Part shown: positions 52,656 to 60,958 of the stretch, one piece after another
How positions within the stretch are numbered: the stretch's first letter is position 1
Layout: each line of letters opens with the position of its first letter
Assembly: GCF_040187885.1 (NCBI RefSeq)
Contig: NZ_JBDPLH010000002.1
Coordinates: forward strand, 248,001 to 312,000
Length of the DNA stretch: 64,000 bases
Origin: Roseateles_E cavernae
GTDB taxonomy: Bacteria > Pseudomonadota > Gammaproteobacteria > Burkholderiales > Burkholderiaceae_C
Reading direction: 5' to 3'
Translations under genes and position numbers: made by a program
Notes under the pieces: generated by a model
Told to the model about the DNA's origin: nothing
Databases searched by the model: none
What the model saw: only the letters and a program-made list of their open reading frames with translations

Positions 52656-54370
52656 GATTTCGTCGTCCTGTTCTTGACATCTTGCTGGCTGCGCGGCGCG
52701 CCCGCCGCCGACAGCGCCAGCATCTCCTGCGCATGGGCCAGGCTGGCCGAGGACAGGCGCTCGCCGCCCAGCATGCGGGCGATCTCCTGCACCCGGGTCT
52801 CGCCGGCAATGGCCTGCACCTCGCTGGCGGTGGTGCCGGCGCGCAAGGCCTTGGAGACCAGGTAGTGATGGTCGGCGCAGGCGGCCACCTGGGGCAGGTG
52901 GGTGACGGCCAGGACCTGGCGCTCGCGGCCCAGCTGCTTCATCAGCCGGCCCACGGTCTCGGCCACCGCGCCGCCGACGCCGGCGTCGATCTCGTCGAAG
53001 ATCAGCGTGCCCGCGCCGTCCTGCTCAAGCTGGCTGGTCGTCACCGCGATCGCCAGCGCGATGCGTGAGAGCTCGCCGCCCGAGGCCACTTTGGCCAGCG
53101 GCCGGGGCGTACTGCCGGCATGGCCGGCCACCATGAATTCAACCGATTCAAGGCCGAAGCTCTGCGGCTGTTCCTGCGCCAGCAAGGCCACCTCGAAGGC
53201 GCCGCCGGCCATGCCTAGCTGCTGCATCGCCTGCGTGACGGCGGCAGCCAGCTGGGGCGCGGCCTTGCCGCGTTCCTGGCTGATGCGCCTGGCCTCGCGC
53301 TCGAAGGCGCTGCGGGCCGCAGCCAGGCTTTTCTCCAGCGCGGCCAGATCGCTGGCCTCGTCCAGCGCCGCCAGCTCGGCCCGCCACTGCGAGAGCAGGG
53401 CCGGCAGCTCGGCCGGTGGGCGGCGGTAGCGCCGCGCCAGGCTCATCCAGGCCGACAGGCGCTCGTCCAGTTCCTGCAGCCGCTCGGGCTCCAGATCGGC
53501 GCCGTGCAGATAGGTGGACAGGGTGTGTGCCGCATCGCGCAGCTGGGCCTGCGCGCCCTGCAGGGCCTCGACCGCCGGGGCCAGGCGCTGGCTGTCGTAG
53601 TCCAGCACCTGCTGCAGCTTGTCCAGCGCCTGCTCGGTCAGGCTCTCGGCACTCTGTTCGGCCTCGCCGGACCCGCCTTCGATGGCTTCCAGCGCGGCCC
53701 GCGCGCCCTCCATCAGCGCGGCGGCGTGCGAGAGGCGCTGGTGCTCGCTATTGAGCTCGTCCCACTCGTCGGCGCCGGGCGAGAGCTTGGCCAGCTCGTC
53801 GATCTGCCAGGCCAGGCGTTCGCGCTCGCGGCCCAGCTCGCCCGAGCGGGTCTGTGCGGCCTCCAGCCGTTCGCTGAGCTGTTTCCACTGCCCATAGGCC
53901 TGGCCCAGCGGCGTGCTGTCGAGGCCGGCGAAAGCGTCCAGCAGCGCGCGCACCGAGGCCGGACGGGTCAGGCCCTGCCAGGCATGCTGGCCATGGATGT
54001 CGAGCAGGCTGTCGGCCGTCTCGCGCAGCTGGGCCACGGTGGCGGCGCTGCCATTGATCCAGGCGCGGCTCTTGCCCTGGGCATCGATGACGCGGCGCAG
54101 CAGCAGGCTGTCGCCCTTGTCGAAGCCGGCCTCGTCCAGCCAGCTGTTCAGCCGGGCCGGGCAGTCGAACTCGGCGCTGATCTCGGCCCGGGCCGCGCCT
54201 TCGCGCACGACACCGGCATCACCGCGGCTGCCCAGCGCCAGCTGCAAGGCATCGACCAGGATGGATTTGCCGGCGCCGGTTTCGCCGGTCAGCACGGCGA
54301 AACCGCCGTCAAACTCCAGCTCCATCGCGGGCACGATGACGAAATCGCGCAGGCTCAGTCGGCGCAACAT
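52652..54370 (-). CDS. recN: DNA repair ATPase RecN
   Basis: SMC-like protein of recombinational repair. 572 residues from ATG 54370 (TGATG overlap with the nadK stop); the open frame continues upstream as antisense-like sequence. MLRRLSLRDFVIVPAMELEF start, Walker A TGETGAGKSILVDALQLALG near residue 29, coiled-coil middle (about 170-370), ABC signature LAKVASGGELSRIALAI and Walker B TLIFDEIDAGVGG. Confidence 0.95.
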   Translation of the reverse strand: MLRRLSLRDFVIVPAMELEFDGGFAVLTGETGAGKSILVDALQLALGSRGDAGVVREGAARAEISAEFDCPARLNSWLDEAGFDKGDSLLLRRVIDAQGKSRAWINGSAATVAQLRETADSLLDIHGQHAWQGLTRPASVRALLDAFAGLDSTPLGQAYGQWKQLSERLEAAQTRSGELGRERERLAWQIDELAKLSPGADEWDELNSEHQRLSHAAALMEGARAALEAIEGGSGEAEQSAESLTEQALDKLQQVLDYDSQRLAPAVEALQGAQAQLRDAAHTLSTYLHGADLEPERLQELDERLSAWMSLARRYRRPPAELPALLSQWRAELAALDEASDLAALEKSLAAARSAFEREARRISQERGKAAPQLAAAVTQAMQQLGMAGGAFEVALLAQEQPQSFGLESVEFMVAGHAGSTPRPLAKVASGGELSRIALAIAVTTSQLEQDGAGTLIFDEIDAGVGGAVAETVGRLMKQLGRERQVLAVTHLPQVAACADHHYLVSKALRAGTTASEVQAIAGETRVQEIARMLGGERLSSASLAHAQEMLALSAAGAPRSQQDVKNRTTKS

Positions 54371-55245
54371 CAGGACACTCCCTCGTACCAGCGCAGCTTG
54401 CGGCGCAAGGTCGCGTAATAACTCCAGCCCTGCGGATGCAGAAAGCAGACCTTGTGGGCCGAGCGCCGCACCGTGATGCGGTCGCCGTGCAGCAGGCTGG
54501 CCAGGCTTTGCATATCGAAATTGACGCTGGCATCGCGGCCGGCCACGATCTCCAGCCGCACCTCGCCGGTATCGGGCAGCACAATGGGGCGGTTGGACAA
54601 GGCATGCGAGGCAATCGGCACCAGAACCCAGCCGGCGATGCTGGGGTGCAGGATGGGCCCGCCCGAGGACAGCGAGTAGGCGGTCGAGCCGGTGGGCGAG
54701 GCGACGATCACGCCGTCGGCCCGCATATTGGCGACGAACTCGTCGCCCACGTCGACCTTGATCTCCACCATGCTGGCCGTCGCGCCCCGGCTGACCACCA
54801 CATCGTTGAGCGCCAGGCCCGAGAAGATCACCTCGCCATCGCGCCAGACCGCGCCTTCCAGCATCGCGCGCTGCTCCATCTCGAAGTCGCCGGCCAGTAT
54901 CGGCGCCAGCGCTTCGCGGAATTTCTCCACCGAGATGTCGGTGATGAAGCCCAGCCGGCCCTGGTTGATGCCCACCAGCGGCGTGCCGTAGCGGGCCATC
55001 TCGCGGGCAAAGCCCAGCATCGTGCCGTCGCCGCCGACCACGATGGCCAGGTCGCAGCGGGCGCCCATCTCCTCGTTGGACAGGGCTTCGAACTCGGTGA
55101 TGCCGGTGTTCAGCGCGGTGTCGCGCTCCAGCGAGACATCCAGCCCCAGGCCGGTCACGAAGTCGGCAATTTCCTCGAGTACCGGGCGTATACCCCGGGC
55201 CTGATGCTTGCCGACGATCGCGACATGTTGAAAACGCTTGGCCAT
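54370..55245 (-). CDS. nadK: NAD kinase (NadK/PpnK)
   Basis: Phosphorylates NAD to NADP. 291 residues. GGDG motif in AIVVGGDGTMLGFARE near residue 70, INQGRLGFITDI, and SPTGSTAYSLSSGGPILHP near residue 185. First gene of the nadK-recN-rapZ unit, divergent from hrcA with 60 bases between; the nadK/hrcA divergence is common in this group. Confidence 0.96.
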   Translation of the reverse strand: MAKRFQHVAIVGKHQARGIRPVLEEIADFVTGLGLDVSLERDTALNTGITEFEALSNEEMGARCDLAIVVGGDGTMLGFAREMARYGTPLVGINQGRLGFITDISVEKFREALAPILAGDFEMEQRAMLEGAVWRDGEVIFSGLALNDVVVSRGATASMVEIKVDVGDEFVANMRADGVIVASPTGSTAYSLSSGGPILHPSIAGWVLVPIASHALSNRPIVLPDTGEVRLEIVAGRDASVNFDMQSLASLLHGDRITVRRSAHKVCFLHPQGWSYYATLRRKLRWYEGVS

Positions 55246-55305
55246 GCGCAGAATTACACCACAGCGATGTGAACACCCGCTGACTCGGGCGCGGTAGTCC
55301 GTACA

Positions 55306-56340
55306 ATGAAAACCATGCTCGACGAGCGCTCCAAATCACTGCTGAAAACCCTGGTCGAACGCTATATCGCGGACGGCCAGCCCGTCGGTTCGCGCACGCT
55401 GTCCAAGGCCTCCGGTCTGGAACTGAGCCCGGCGACGATACGCAATGTGATGGCCGACCTGGAGGAGCTGGGTCTGATCGCCAGCCCCCACACCAGCGCC
55501 GGCCGCATCCCGACCGCGCGCGGCTACCGGCTGTTCGTCGACACCATGTTGACGGCCCAGCCCGCCTCCATCGTCGGCGCCGACCTGCGGCCTATCGAAA
55601 CCCCGCAGCTGCAGCCCGACCAGCCGCAGCGCGTGATCGCCAGCGCGGCCCAGCTGCTGTCCAATCTGTCCAGCTTTGTCGGCGTCGTCACCGCGCCGCG
55701 CAAGCCCAGCGTGTTCCATCACATCGAGTTCCTGCGCCTGGGCGAACGCCGGGTGCTGGTCATCATGGTCTCGCCCGACGGCGATGTGCAGAACCGCGTG
55801 ATCTTCACCACGCAAGACCTGACCCAGCCCGAGCTGGCCGAGGCCAGCAACCGGCTCAATGCCCACTACGCCGGCCTGAGCCTGGAGGCGGTGCGCGAGC
55901 GGCTCAAGAGCGAGGTCGACGCGCTGCGCGGCGAGATCGGCCGGCTGATGAGCGCGGCCGTGCAGGTCGGCACCGAGGCGCTCGAGCACCAGGAAGAGCG
56001 GGTCGTGATCTCCGGCGAGCGCAATCTGCTGACGATGCAGGACTTCAGCAACGATATGGGCAGCCTGCGCCGCCTGTTCGATGTGTTCGAGCAGAAGACC
56101 CAGCTGATGCGCCTGCTCGATGTCTCGAGCCGCGCCGAGGGCGTGCGCATCTATATAGGCGGCGAGAGCCAGGTCGTGCCCTTCGAGGAGCTGTCCATCG
56201 TCTCCGCTCCCTACGAGGTCGATGGCCAGGTGGTCGGCACCCTCGGCGTGATCGGCCCGACCCGCATGGCCTATGACCGCATGATCCAGATCGTCGACAT
56301 CACTTCGCGGATGGTGACGAACGCGCTGTCGCAGAAGTAA
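55306..56340 (+). CDS. hrcA: Heat-inducible transcription repressor (HrcA)
   Basis: Represses groESL/dnaK through CIRCE elements. 344 residues. Winged-helix N-terminus DERSKSLLKTLVERYIADGQPVG with PATIRNVMADLEELGLI, then a GAF-like middle and a C-terminal GGES-QVV region (YIGGESQVVPF). ATG 55306 and ATG 55315 are both in frame; a TACAAT box at 55302-55307 overlaps the first, which favours the second. No CIRCE repeat is seen upstream. Confidence 0.94.
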   Translation: MKTMLDERSKSLLKTLVERYIADGQPVGSRTLSKASGLELSPATIRNVMADLEELGLIASPHTSAGRIPTARGYRLFVDTMLTAQPASIVGADLRPIETPQLQPDQPQRVIASAAQLLSNLSSFVGVVTAPRKPSVFHHIEFLRLGERRVLVIMVSPDGDVQNRVIFTTQDLTQPELAEASNRLNAHYAGLSLEAVRERLKSEVDALRGEIGRLMSAAVQVGTEALEHQEERVVISGERNLLTMQDFSNDMGSLRRLFDVFEQKTQLMRLLDVSSRAEGVRIYIGGESQVVPFEELSIVSAPYEVDGQVVGTLGVIGPTRMAYDRMIQIVDITSRMVTNALSQK

Positions 56341-56385
56341 ACAAACAGGCCGCGCAGCGCATCGGGCAGAGGCCGCGACCGCGCC

Positions 56386-56393
56386 TATACAAT
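56386..56393 (+). promoter_or_regulatory. Candidate -10 box of the tRNA promoter
   Basis: TATACAAT followed by a G+C-rich discriminator (GCGCGGC), as in stringently controlled stable-RNA promoters, 37 bases before the mature tRNA end. No good -35 hexamer is visible, so the assignment is tentative. Confidence 0.35.
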
Positions 56394-56429
56394 GCGCGGC
56401 TTCCGGTGCAAGGCCGGTACTCCCCCAGG

Positions 56430-56506
56430 GGGCCGTTAGCTCAGTTGGTTAGAGCAGAGGACTCATAATCCTTTGGTCGCAGGTTCAAGTCCTGCACGGC
56501 CTACCA
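56430..56506 (+). tRNA. tRNA-Ile2 (anticodon CAT, lysidine type)
   Basis: 77 bases with encoded CCA; anticodon loop CTCATAA. The acceptor stem has C4-G69 and C5-G68 and the anticodon stem ends in G27-U43, features that the lysidine synthetase TilS is known to use to tell tRNA-Ile2 from elongator tRNA-Met; the TGGTCGC-AGG-TTCAAGT arm also resembles E. coli Ile2. Automatic tools may call it Met. The terminal pair is an unusual G1-U72. Confidence 0.82.
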
Positions 56507-56524
56507 AAAATCATGTTTGCGAAT

Positions 56525-56558
56525 CAAGGGCTTGCGTACGCAGGCCCTTGCTGTTTCC
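56525..56558 (+). terminator. Probable terminator after the tRNA
   Basis: CAAGGGC-TT-GCG-TA-CGC-AG-GCCCTTG (56525-56550) forms a long interrupted hairpin 18 bases after the tRNA, followed by CTGTTTCC. The T run is short, so termination efficiency is uncertain. Confidence 0.6.
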
Positions 56559-56759
56559 AGCCCGGACAGCGTCTTGGGATATGTTCGGGGCAAGTAAACG
56601 GTGCTGCCCAAGCCTCAGACATCAGCGCCGGCTGCAGGTCCTGGTCACCGCGCTGCCGGCCGGCGAGTCGGTCTGGTCGCCGCATGGCAGGGTTTGTCCT
56701 ATGAGGGAGGGGAGCTTGTCGCGAGTTATCCATGGGTACCCAGCAGCCCCTGAGTCCGC

Positions 56760-57299
56760 ATGAACTTGCTCGAGATCTACCACCGCCGCAGCAAGGCACT
56801 GGAGCGTTATGTCCGGCGCCTGCTGGGCAATGGGGCGGACGCGGCCGATGTCTCCCAGGAAGCCTTTCTGCGCGTCTACGCCGCCGAGCTGGGCGGGCAG
56901 ACGCCGGTCAGCGAGGCGCTGCTCTACACGGTGGCGCGCAATCTGGCGCTCAGCGAACTGCGCAAGCGGACAACCCGAGCCACCGACGCGATTGCCGATA
57001 TGGACGCGCTCGGCGCGATCGCGCCCGGCGCCAATCCCGAGGCCCAGATGGAGGAGCGCCAGTTGATCGAGGCCGTGGAGCTGGCGATGCAGCGCATGGC
57101 ACCCAAATGCCTGGAGGCCTTCCAGCTGCGCAAGCTGGAGAACCTGTCGCATGCCGAAATAGGCGCACGCATGAGCATTTCCAACAAGACCGTGGAGCGG
57201 CACATCACGCGCGCGCTGCAGCTCTGCCACGAAGCCCTGGCCGAGCACGAGGCGGGCGGGCGACGTCCGGCGGTTCGTGTGGGAGGGCAGCAGCCATGA
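56760..57299 (+). CDS. ECF RNA polymerase sigma factor (FecI-like)
   Basis: 179 residues. Region 2 contains GADAADVSQEAFLRVYAAE near residue 25 and ARNLALSELRKR; region 4 contains LENLSHAEIGARMSISNKTVERHI near residue 123, the typical FecI-type helix-turn-helix. The ATG at 56760 follows a G-rich leader. The gene is translationally coupled to fecR (ATGA) and should drive the STN receptor at 58423 when FecR relays the ligand signal. Confidence 0.92.
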   Translation: MNLLEIYHRRSKALERYVRRLLGNGADAADVSQEAFLRVYAAELGGQTPVSEALLYTVARNLALSELRKRTTRATDAIADMDALGAIAPGANPEAQMEERQLIEAVELAMQRMAPKCLEAFQLRKLENLSHAEIGARMSISNKTVERHITRALQLCHEALAEHEAGGRRPAVRVGGQQP

Positions 57300-58333
57300 C
57301 GCGCAATGTGATGAATTTCGAGCGCACGCCGCAGGCCGAAGAGCAGGCGCGCTCATGGGTCGTGCGCATAGACGCGAGCCCGCTCGGTGCCGAGGAGCGC
57401 CAGCAACTGCATGAGTGGCTGGCAGAAGATCCCAATCACCCGCGCCTCCTGGACGAGCATGCGCTGCTGTGGGCGACGGCCAGCCGGGCCAGGTTCCCGA
57501 CCCTGGAGTCGGCGGCCGCCCGTATTGCCGCGCCCAGCTTCGTTGGTTCGCGGCCGCGCTGGGCCTGGGTGTTTGGCGCGCTGGGGGGGCTGGGCAGTGT
57601 GGCCTTGGCGAGCCTGCTGTGGCTGAACAGCCCCTGGTCGCCGTCCGTGGAAGATGGCCGCTCGATGGCTGCGACCTACAAAACCGCCGTCGGCCAGCCT
57701 CGCCCGGTGCCGCTGCCCGATGGCTCGCGCACCGAGCTCAATGCCGCCTCCACCCTGCGTGTCGCCTACAGCCCCGAGCGTCGTCGCGTCGTGCTGGAAC
57801 GCGGCGAGGGCCTGTTCGAGGTGGCCAAGGACCGCAGCCGCCCCTTCGAGGTCGTCGCGGGCGACACCGTCGTGCGCGCGGTGGGCACGCGCTTCCTGGT
57901 GCAACGCCATGCCAATGGCAGCGCCGAGATCACCGTCTACGAGGGGGTGGTCGAGGTGACGCGGGCGGCTGCCGTGGCGGCGCGCAGTGGTGCACAGCCG
58001 CTGCGGCTGGGCGTCGGGCAAGTGGCGGTGAGCGCGGAGCGGCATGTGCTGCTCGCGCAGGCCGAACCTCAGGCGATGGGGCGCAAGCTCGCCTGGCAGC
58101 AGGGCCGCCTCGAATTCGATCGCACGCCGCTCGCCGAGGCCCTGGAGGAGGTCAACCGCTACAGCCTGGTGCCCATCCGGCTCGGCGATGCCACGCTGCG
58201 CGAGACGCAGGTCTCGGGCTCCTTCTCGACCCAGGACATCCCGGTCTTTCTGCGCAGCCTTGAGCAGGGCTTCGGCCTGCGCGCGGAACGCTCGGCCGAC
58301 AGCTGGGTGCTGAGCCGCGCTGAATCGCGCTGA
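57296..58333 (+). CDS. FecR-type anti-sigma / sigma regulator
   Basis: 345 residues from ATG 57296, overlapping the sigma gene stop. N-terminal cytosolic domain (DUF4880-like) with QARSWVVRIDAS and DPNHPRLLDEHALLW; one membrane helix near residues 83-104 (WVFGALGGLGSVALASLLWL); periplasmic FecR domain with LPDGSRTELNAASTLRV and VVRAVGTRFLVQR; C-terminal part (about 265-340) resembling the domain that meets the STN domain of the receptor. It carries the signal from the receptor to the ECF sigma factor. Confidence 0.93.
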   Translation: MTRNVMNFERTPQAEEQARSWVVRIDASPLGAEERQQLHEWLAEDPNHPRLLDEHALLWATASRARFPTLESAAARIAAPSFVGSRPRWAWVFGALGGLGSVALASLLWLNSPWSPSVEDGRSMAATYKTAVGQPRPVPLPDGSRTELNAASTLRVAYSPERRRVVLERGEGLFEVAKDRSRPFEVVAGDTVVRAVGTRFLVQRHANGSAEITVYEGVVEVTRAAAVAARSGAQPLRLGVGQVAVSAERHVLLAQAEPQAMGRKLAWQQGRLEFDRTPLAEALEEVNRYSLVPIRLGDATLRETQVSGSFSTQDIPVFLRSLEQGFGLRAERSADSWVLSRAESR

Positions 58334-58360
58334 TGCTCGCGAGCCCGGGTTTGCCCTCGT

Positions 58361-58390
58361 GGGGGAAGGCTCCCCTGGCGCGTTGATACC
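58361..58390 (+). promoter_or_regulatory. Candidate ECF-sigma promoter for the STN receptor
   Basis: GGAAGG (58364-58369) and CGTTGA (58381-58386), 32 bases before the receptor ATG on the - 10 side, resemble GGAA...CGTT-type ECF promoters. The GGAA motif lies in a GGGGA/TCCCC inverted repeat. The spacing of 13 bases between GGAA and CGTT is a little short for known examples. Confidence 0.35.
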
Positions 58391-58422
58391 AGCATCGACA
58401 ACCCAGCGGCCCGAGGCTGCAC

Positions 58423-60918
58423 ATGCTGGAGATTCAATTGCCTAGCCCTTCGCATCTGCTCCGCCCCGTCACCCTCGCGGTCGCGCTGACGCTCGCCAGC
58501 CTGGGCACGCTCGCCCAGGTCATGCCCGCACCGGCGCCGGCCGCACAGCCGCTGTCATTGGACATTCCCGCGCTGCCCGCGCCCGAGGCGCTGCAGCGCC
58601 TGATCGGGTTCACGCAGCTGCAACTGATCTATGCACCGGACCTGCTGCGCGGCATCACGACGCGGCCCATCAAGGGCATCTTCACGCCGAAAGAGGCTCT
58701 GGCACGGATGCTGGAAGGCACGGGCCTGAGGTCCATAGAGACGGGGCCGAATGCCGCCACGATTCGCCCATCCAGCCCGGCTCCCGAGCGGGCGGGCGCG
58801 GCCGACGCGGTGCAGGCGCTGGACTCGGTGGTGGTCAGCGCGACGCGGCGTCGCGAGCCGGTGCGCGACGTGCCGATGCAGGTGAACATCCTCGGCGGCG
58901 AGCAGCTCAACCGCAAGGGCGCAAAGAGCCTGCAGGACTACCTGGCCAACGAGGCGGGTGCCGATGTCAAGAGCACCGGCGGGGCGGGCCTGGGGGGCTT
59001 GAGCCTGCGCGGCGTCAGCACGGGCAATCAGACCATCGCGACGGTCGGCGTGTATGTGGACGAGGTGGCCTTCGGCTCCAGCACGGCCTTCGCCGGCGGC
59101 GCGCAGATGTCGCTCGACATGGCCATGCTGGACCTCCACCACATCGAGCTGCTGCGCGGGCCGCAGGGCACGCTGTACGGCGCCGGCGCGATGGGCGGGC
59201 TGCTGAAGTATGTGACCAACGAGCCCGACACCTACGAGCTCTCGGGCAAGCTCAGCCTGGGCGCCTCGACGACCAGGGGTGGCGAGGTCGGCCATACCGT
59301 CGGCGCGGTGGTCAACGTGCCGCTGAAGGAGGACGTGGCCGGTCTGCGCCTGTCGGTCTTTCGCGACCGTGCCGGCGGCAGCGTCGATGCGGTGGGCGGA
59401 ATCCAGCGCAGCAATATCGACGGCGGCGACACCACCGGCGCGCGCGCCTCGCTGCTGATCACGCCGAGCAGCCGCGTCAAGCTGCGCTTCACCGCCACCA
59501 CGCAGAAGATCGAGCGTGGCGGCCCCGACTTCGTCGACTACGACCCCGCCACCGGGCGGCCGGCCAAGGGCGATATGAAGCGTACCGAGTCTGCGGCCGA
59601 GCCCTATCGCATCAAGATCGATCTGCTCTCGGCCGATCTGGAGTACGACTTCGGCTGGGCCCGCTTCAATTCCATCACCTCGCGACAAAAGCTGGGTTCC
59701 AGCATCACGCTCGACCTGAGCTCGGCCTATGTGCCCCTGCTCGCCGGCTTCGGCATGAACCTCGGCAGCACGCCGGCCACCATCACACCGGGCGTCGACA
59801 AGACCACGCAGGAATTTCGCCTGACCTCCCGCTCCGACCGGCGCTTCGAGTGGCTGGCCGGCCTGTACTACGACTACGAGGAAAGCAACAACCGGCAACG
59901 TGTGAGCAGTACCCTGGCCGACGGCTCGCCCGGCCCGGGACTGCTCACGGTCGCCTTGCCGGCCGACTACCGTGAGCTGGCGCTCTACGGTGATCTGACC
60001 TGGAAGTTCGAGAGCGGCCTGTCGCTGACCGGCGGGCTGCGGGTGGCCCGCAACAGGCAGCACTATGGCCAGCAGATCGAAGGCCCGCTGGGCGGCGGCG
60101 TGCCGGCGATGAGCGGTGACTCCAAGGACAGCAGCACGACCTGGCTGCTGACGGCGGGCTATGCGCTGAACCCGCTCAGCTCGGTCTATGTCCGCGCCGC
60201 TTCCGGCTATCGCCCCGGTGGTCCGAATGCCGTGCTCTATGACCTCACGAGCGGGCTGCCGACCGCACCGCCGACCTTCAAGCCGGACGGCCTGACCAGC
60301 GTCGAGGCCGGCTACAAGGCCGATCTGCTCGACAAGCGGCTGTCGGTCGAGGCCTCGGTGTTCGACATCCGCTGGCGCGATCTGCAGCAGCTGATGCCGG
60401 TCAACGGCCTGTCGGTGATCGTCAATGCCGGGGCCGCCCATGTGAAGGGCGCCGAGCTGGTGCTCAGCTACCGCCCCGACGAGCAATGGACCCTGGCGGC
60501 CAATGCCGCCGCGCTGGACGCGGTGCTCAGCGAGGATGCGGCCGGTCTCGGTGGGTCCAAGGGAGATCGCCTGCCCAGCAGCGCCCGCTTCTCCGCCGGC
60601 CTCAGCGCCAGCTATGCCTTTGTGCTGGCCGGTCATCCCAGCTATCTGGGCCTGACCCATCGCTATGTCGGCCAGCGCAACAGCGGCTTCGAGGGCAGCA
60701 CGGGCTTGCCGCTGTACCGTCTGCCGTCCTATTCGATGACCGATCTGCAGGCCGGCATCGACTTCAAGCGCTTCAGCCTCGCGCTGTTCGCACGCAATCT
60801 GTTCGACAAGCGCGCCCAGCTGGCGTCGCAAAGCACCGTGCAGGCCCTGGGCGGCCCGGCCTGGGTGTCGGTGGCGAGACCGCGCACCCTCGGCGCGACG
60901 CTGACCCTGCCTTTCTGA
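58423..60918 (+). CDS. FecA-type TonB-dependent receptor with STN signalling domain
   Basis: 831 residues. Signal peptide ending near LAQV (about residue 33), STN domain at about 46-108 (LSLDIPALPAPEALQRLIGF... GIFTPKEALARMLEGTGL), TonB-box-like LDSVVVSATRR near residue 128, plug with LSLRGVSTGNQTIATVGVYV and LLRGPQGTLYGAGAMGGLLKYV, a large barrel and a final Phe (LTLPF). The STN domain means ligand binding is reported to FecR. The plug is of the type seen in receptors for organic nutrients as well as siderophores; the ligand is unknown. Confidence 0.93.
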   Translation: MLEIQLPSPSHLLRPVTLAVALTLASLGTLAQVMPAPAPAAQPLSLDIPALPAPEALQRLIGFTQLQLIYAPDLLRGITTRPIKGIFTPKEALARMLEGTGLRSIETGPNAATIRPSSPAPERAGAADAVQALDSVVVSATRRREPVRDVPMQVNILGGEQLNRKGAKSLQDYLANEAGADVKSTGGAGLGGLSLRGVSTGNQTIATVGVYVDEVAFGSSTAFAGGAQMSLDMAMLDLHHIELLRGPQGTLYGAGAMGGLLKYVTNEPDTYELSGKLSLGASTTRGGEVGHTVGAVVNVPLKEDVAGLRLSVFRDRAGGSVDAVGGIQRSNIDGGDTTGARASLLITPSSRVKLRFTATTQKIERGGPDFVDYDPATGRPAKGDMKRTESAAEPYRIKIDLLSADLEYDFGWARFNSITSRQKLGSSITLDLSSAYVPLLAGFGMNLGSTPATITPGVDKTTQEFRLTSRSDRRFEWLAGLYYDYEESNNRQRVSSTLADGSPGPGLLTVALPADYRELALYGDLTWKFESGLSLTGGLRVARNRQHYGQQIEGPLGGGVPAMSGDSKDSSTTWLLTAGYALNPLSSVYVRAASGYRPGGPNAVLYDLTSGLPTAPPTFKPDGLTSVEAGYKADLLDKRLSVEASVFDIRWRDLQQLMPVNGLSVIVNAGAAHVKGAELVLSYRPDEQWTLAANAAALDAVLSEDAAGLGGSKGDRLPSSARFSAGLSASYAFVLAGHPSYLGLTHRYVGQRNSGFEGSTGLPLYRLPSYSMTDLQAGIDFKRFSLALFARNLFDKRAQLASQSTVQALGGPAWVSVARPRTLGATLTLPF

Positions 60919-60958
60919 TCCCCCCGGGCTTCGGCCCTCCTTGATCGGGCTCACATCC

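Noticed and set aside
55246..55305. CIRCE operator upstream of hrcA
   Set aside because: No TTAGCACTC-N9-GAGTGCTAA-like inverted repeat is present in the gap.
56430..56506. Elongator tRNA-Met reading of the CAT anticodon
   Set aside because: Acceptor pairs C4-G69 and C5-G68 and the G27-U43 pair fit tRNA-Ile2; elongator Met normally has other pairs at these places.
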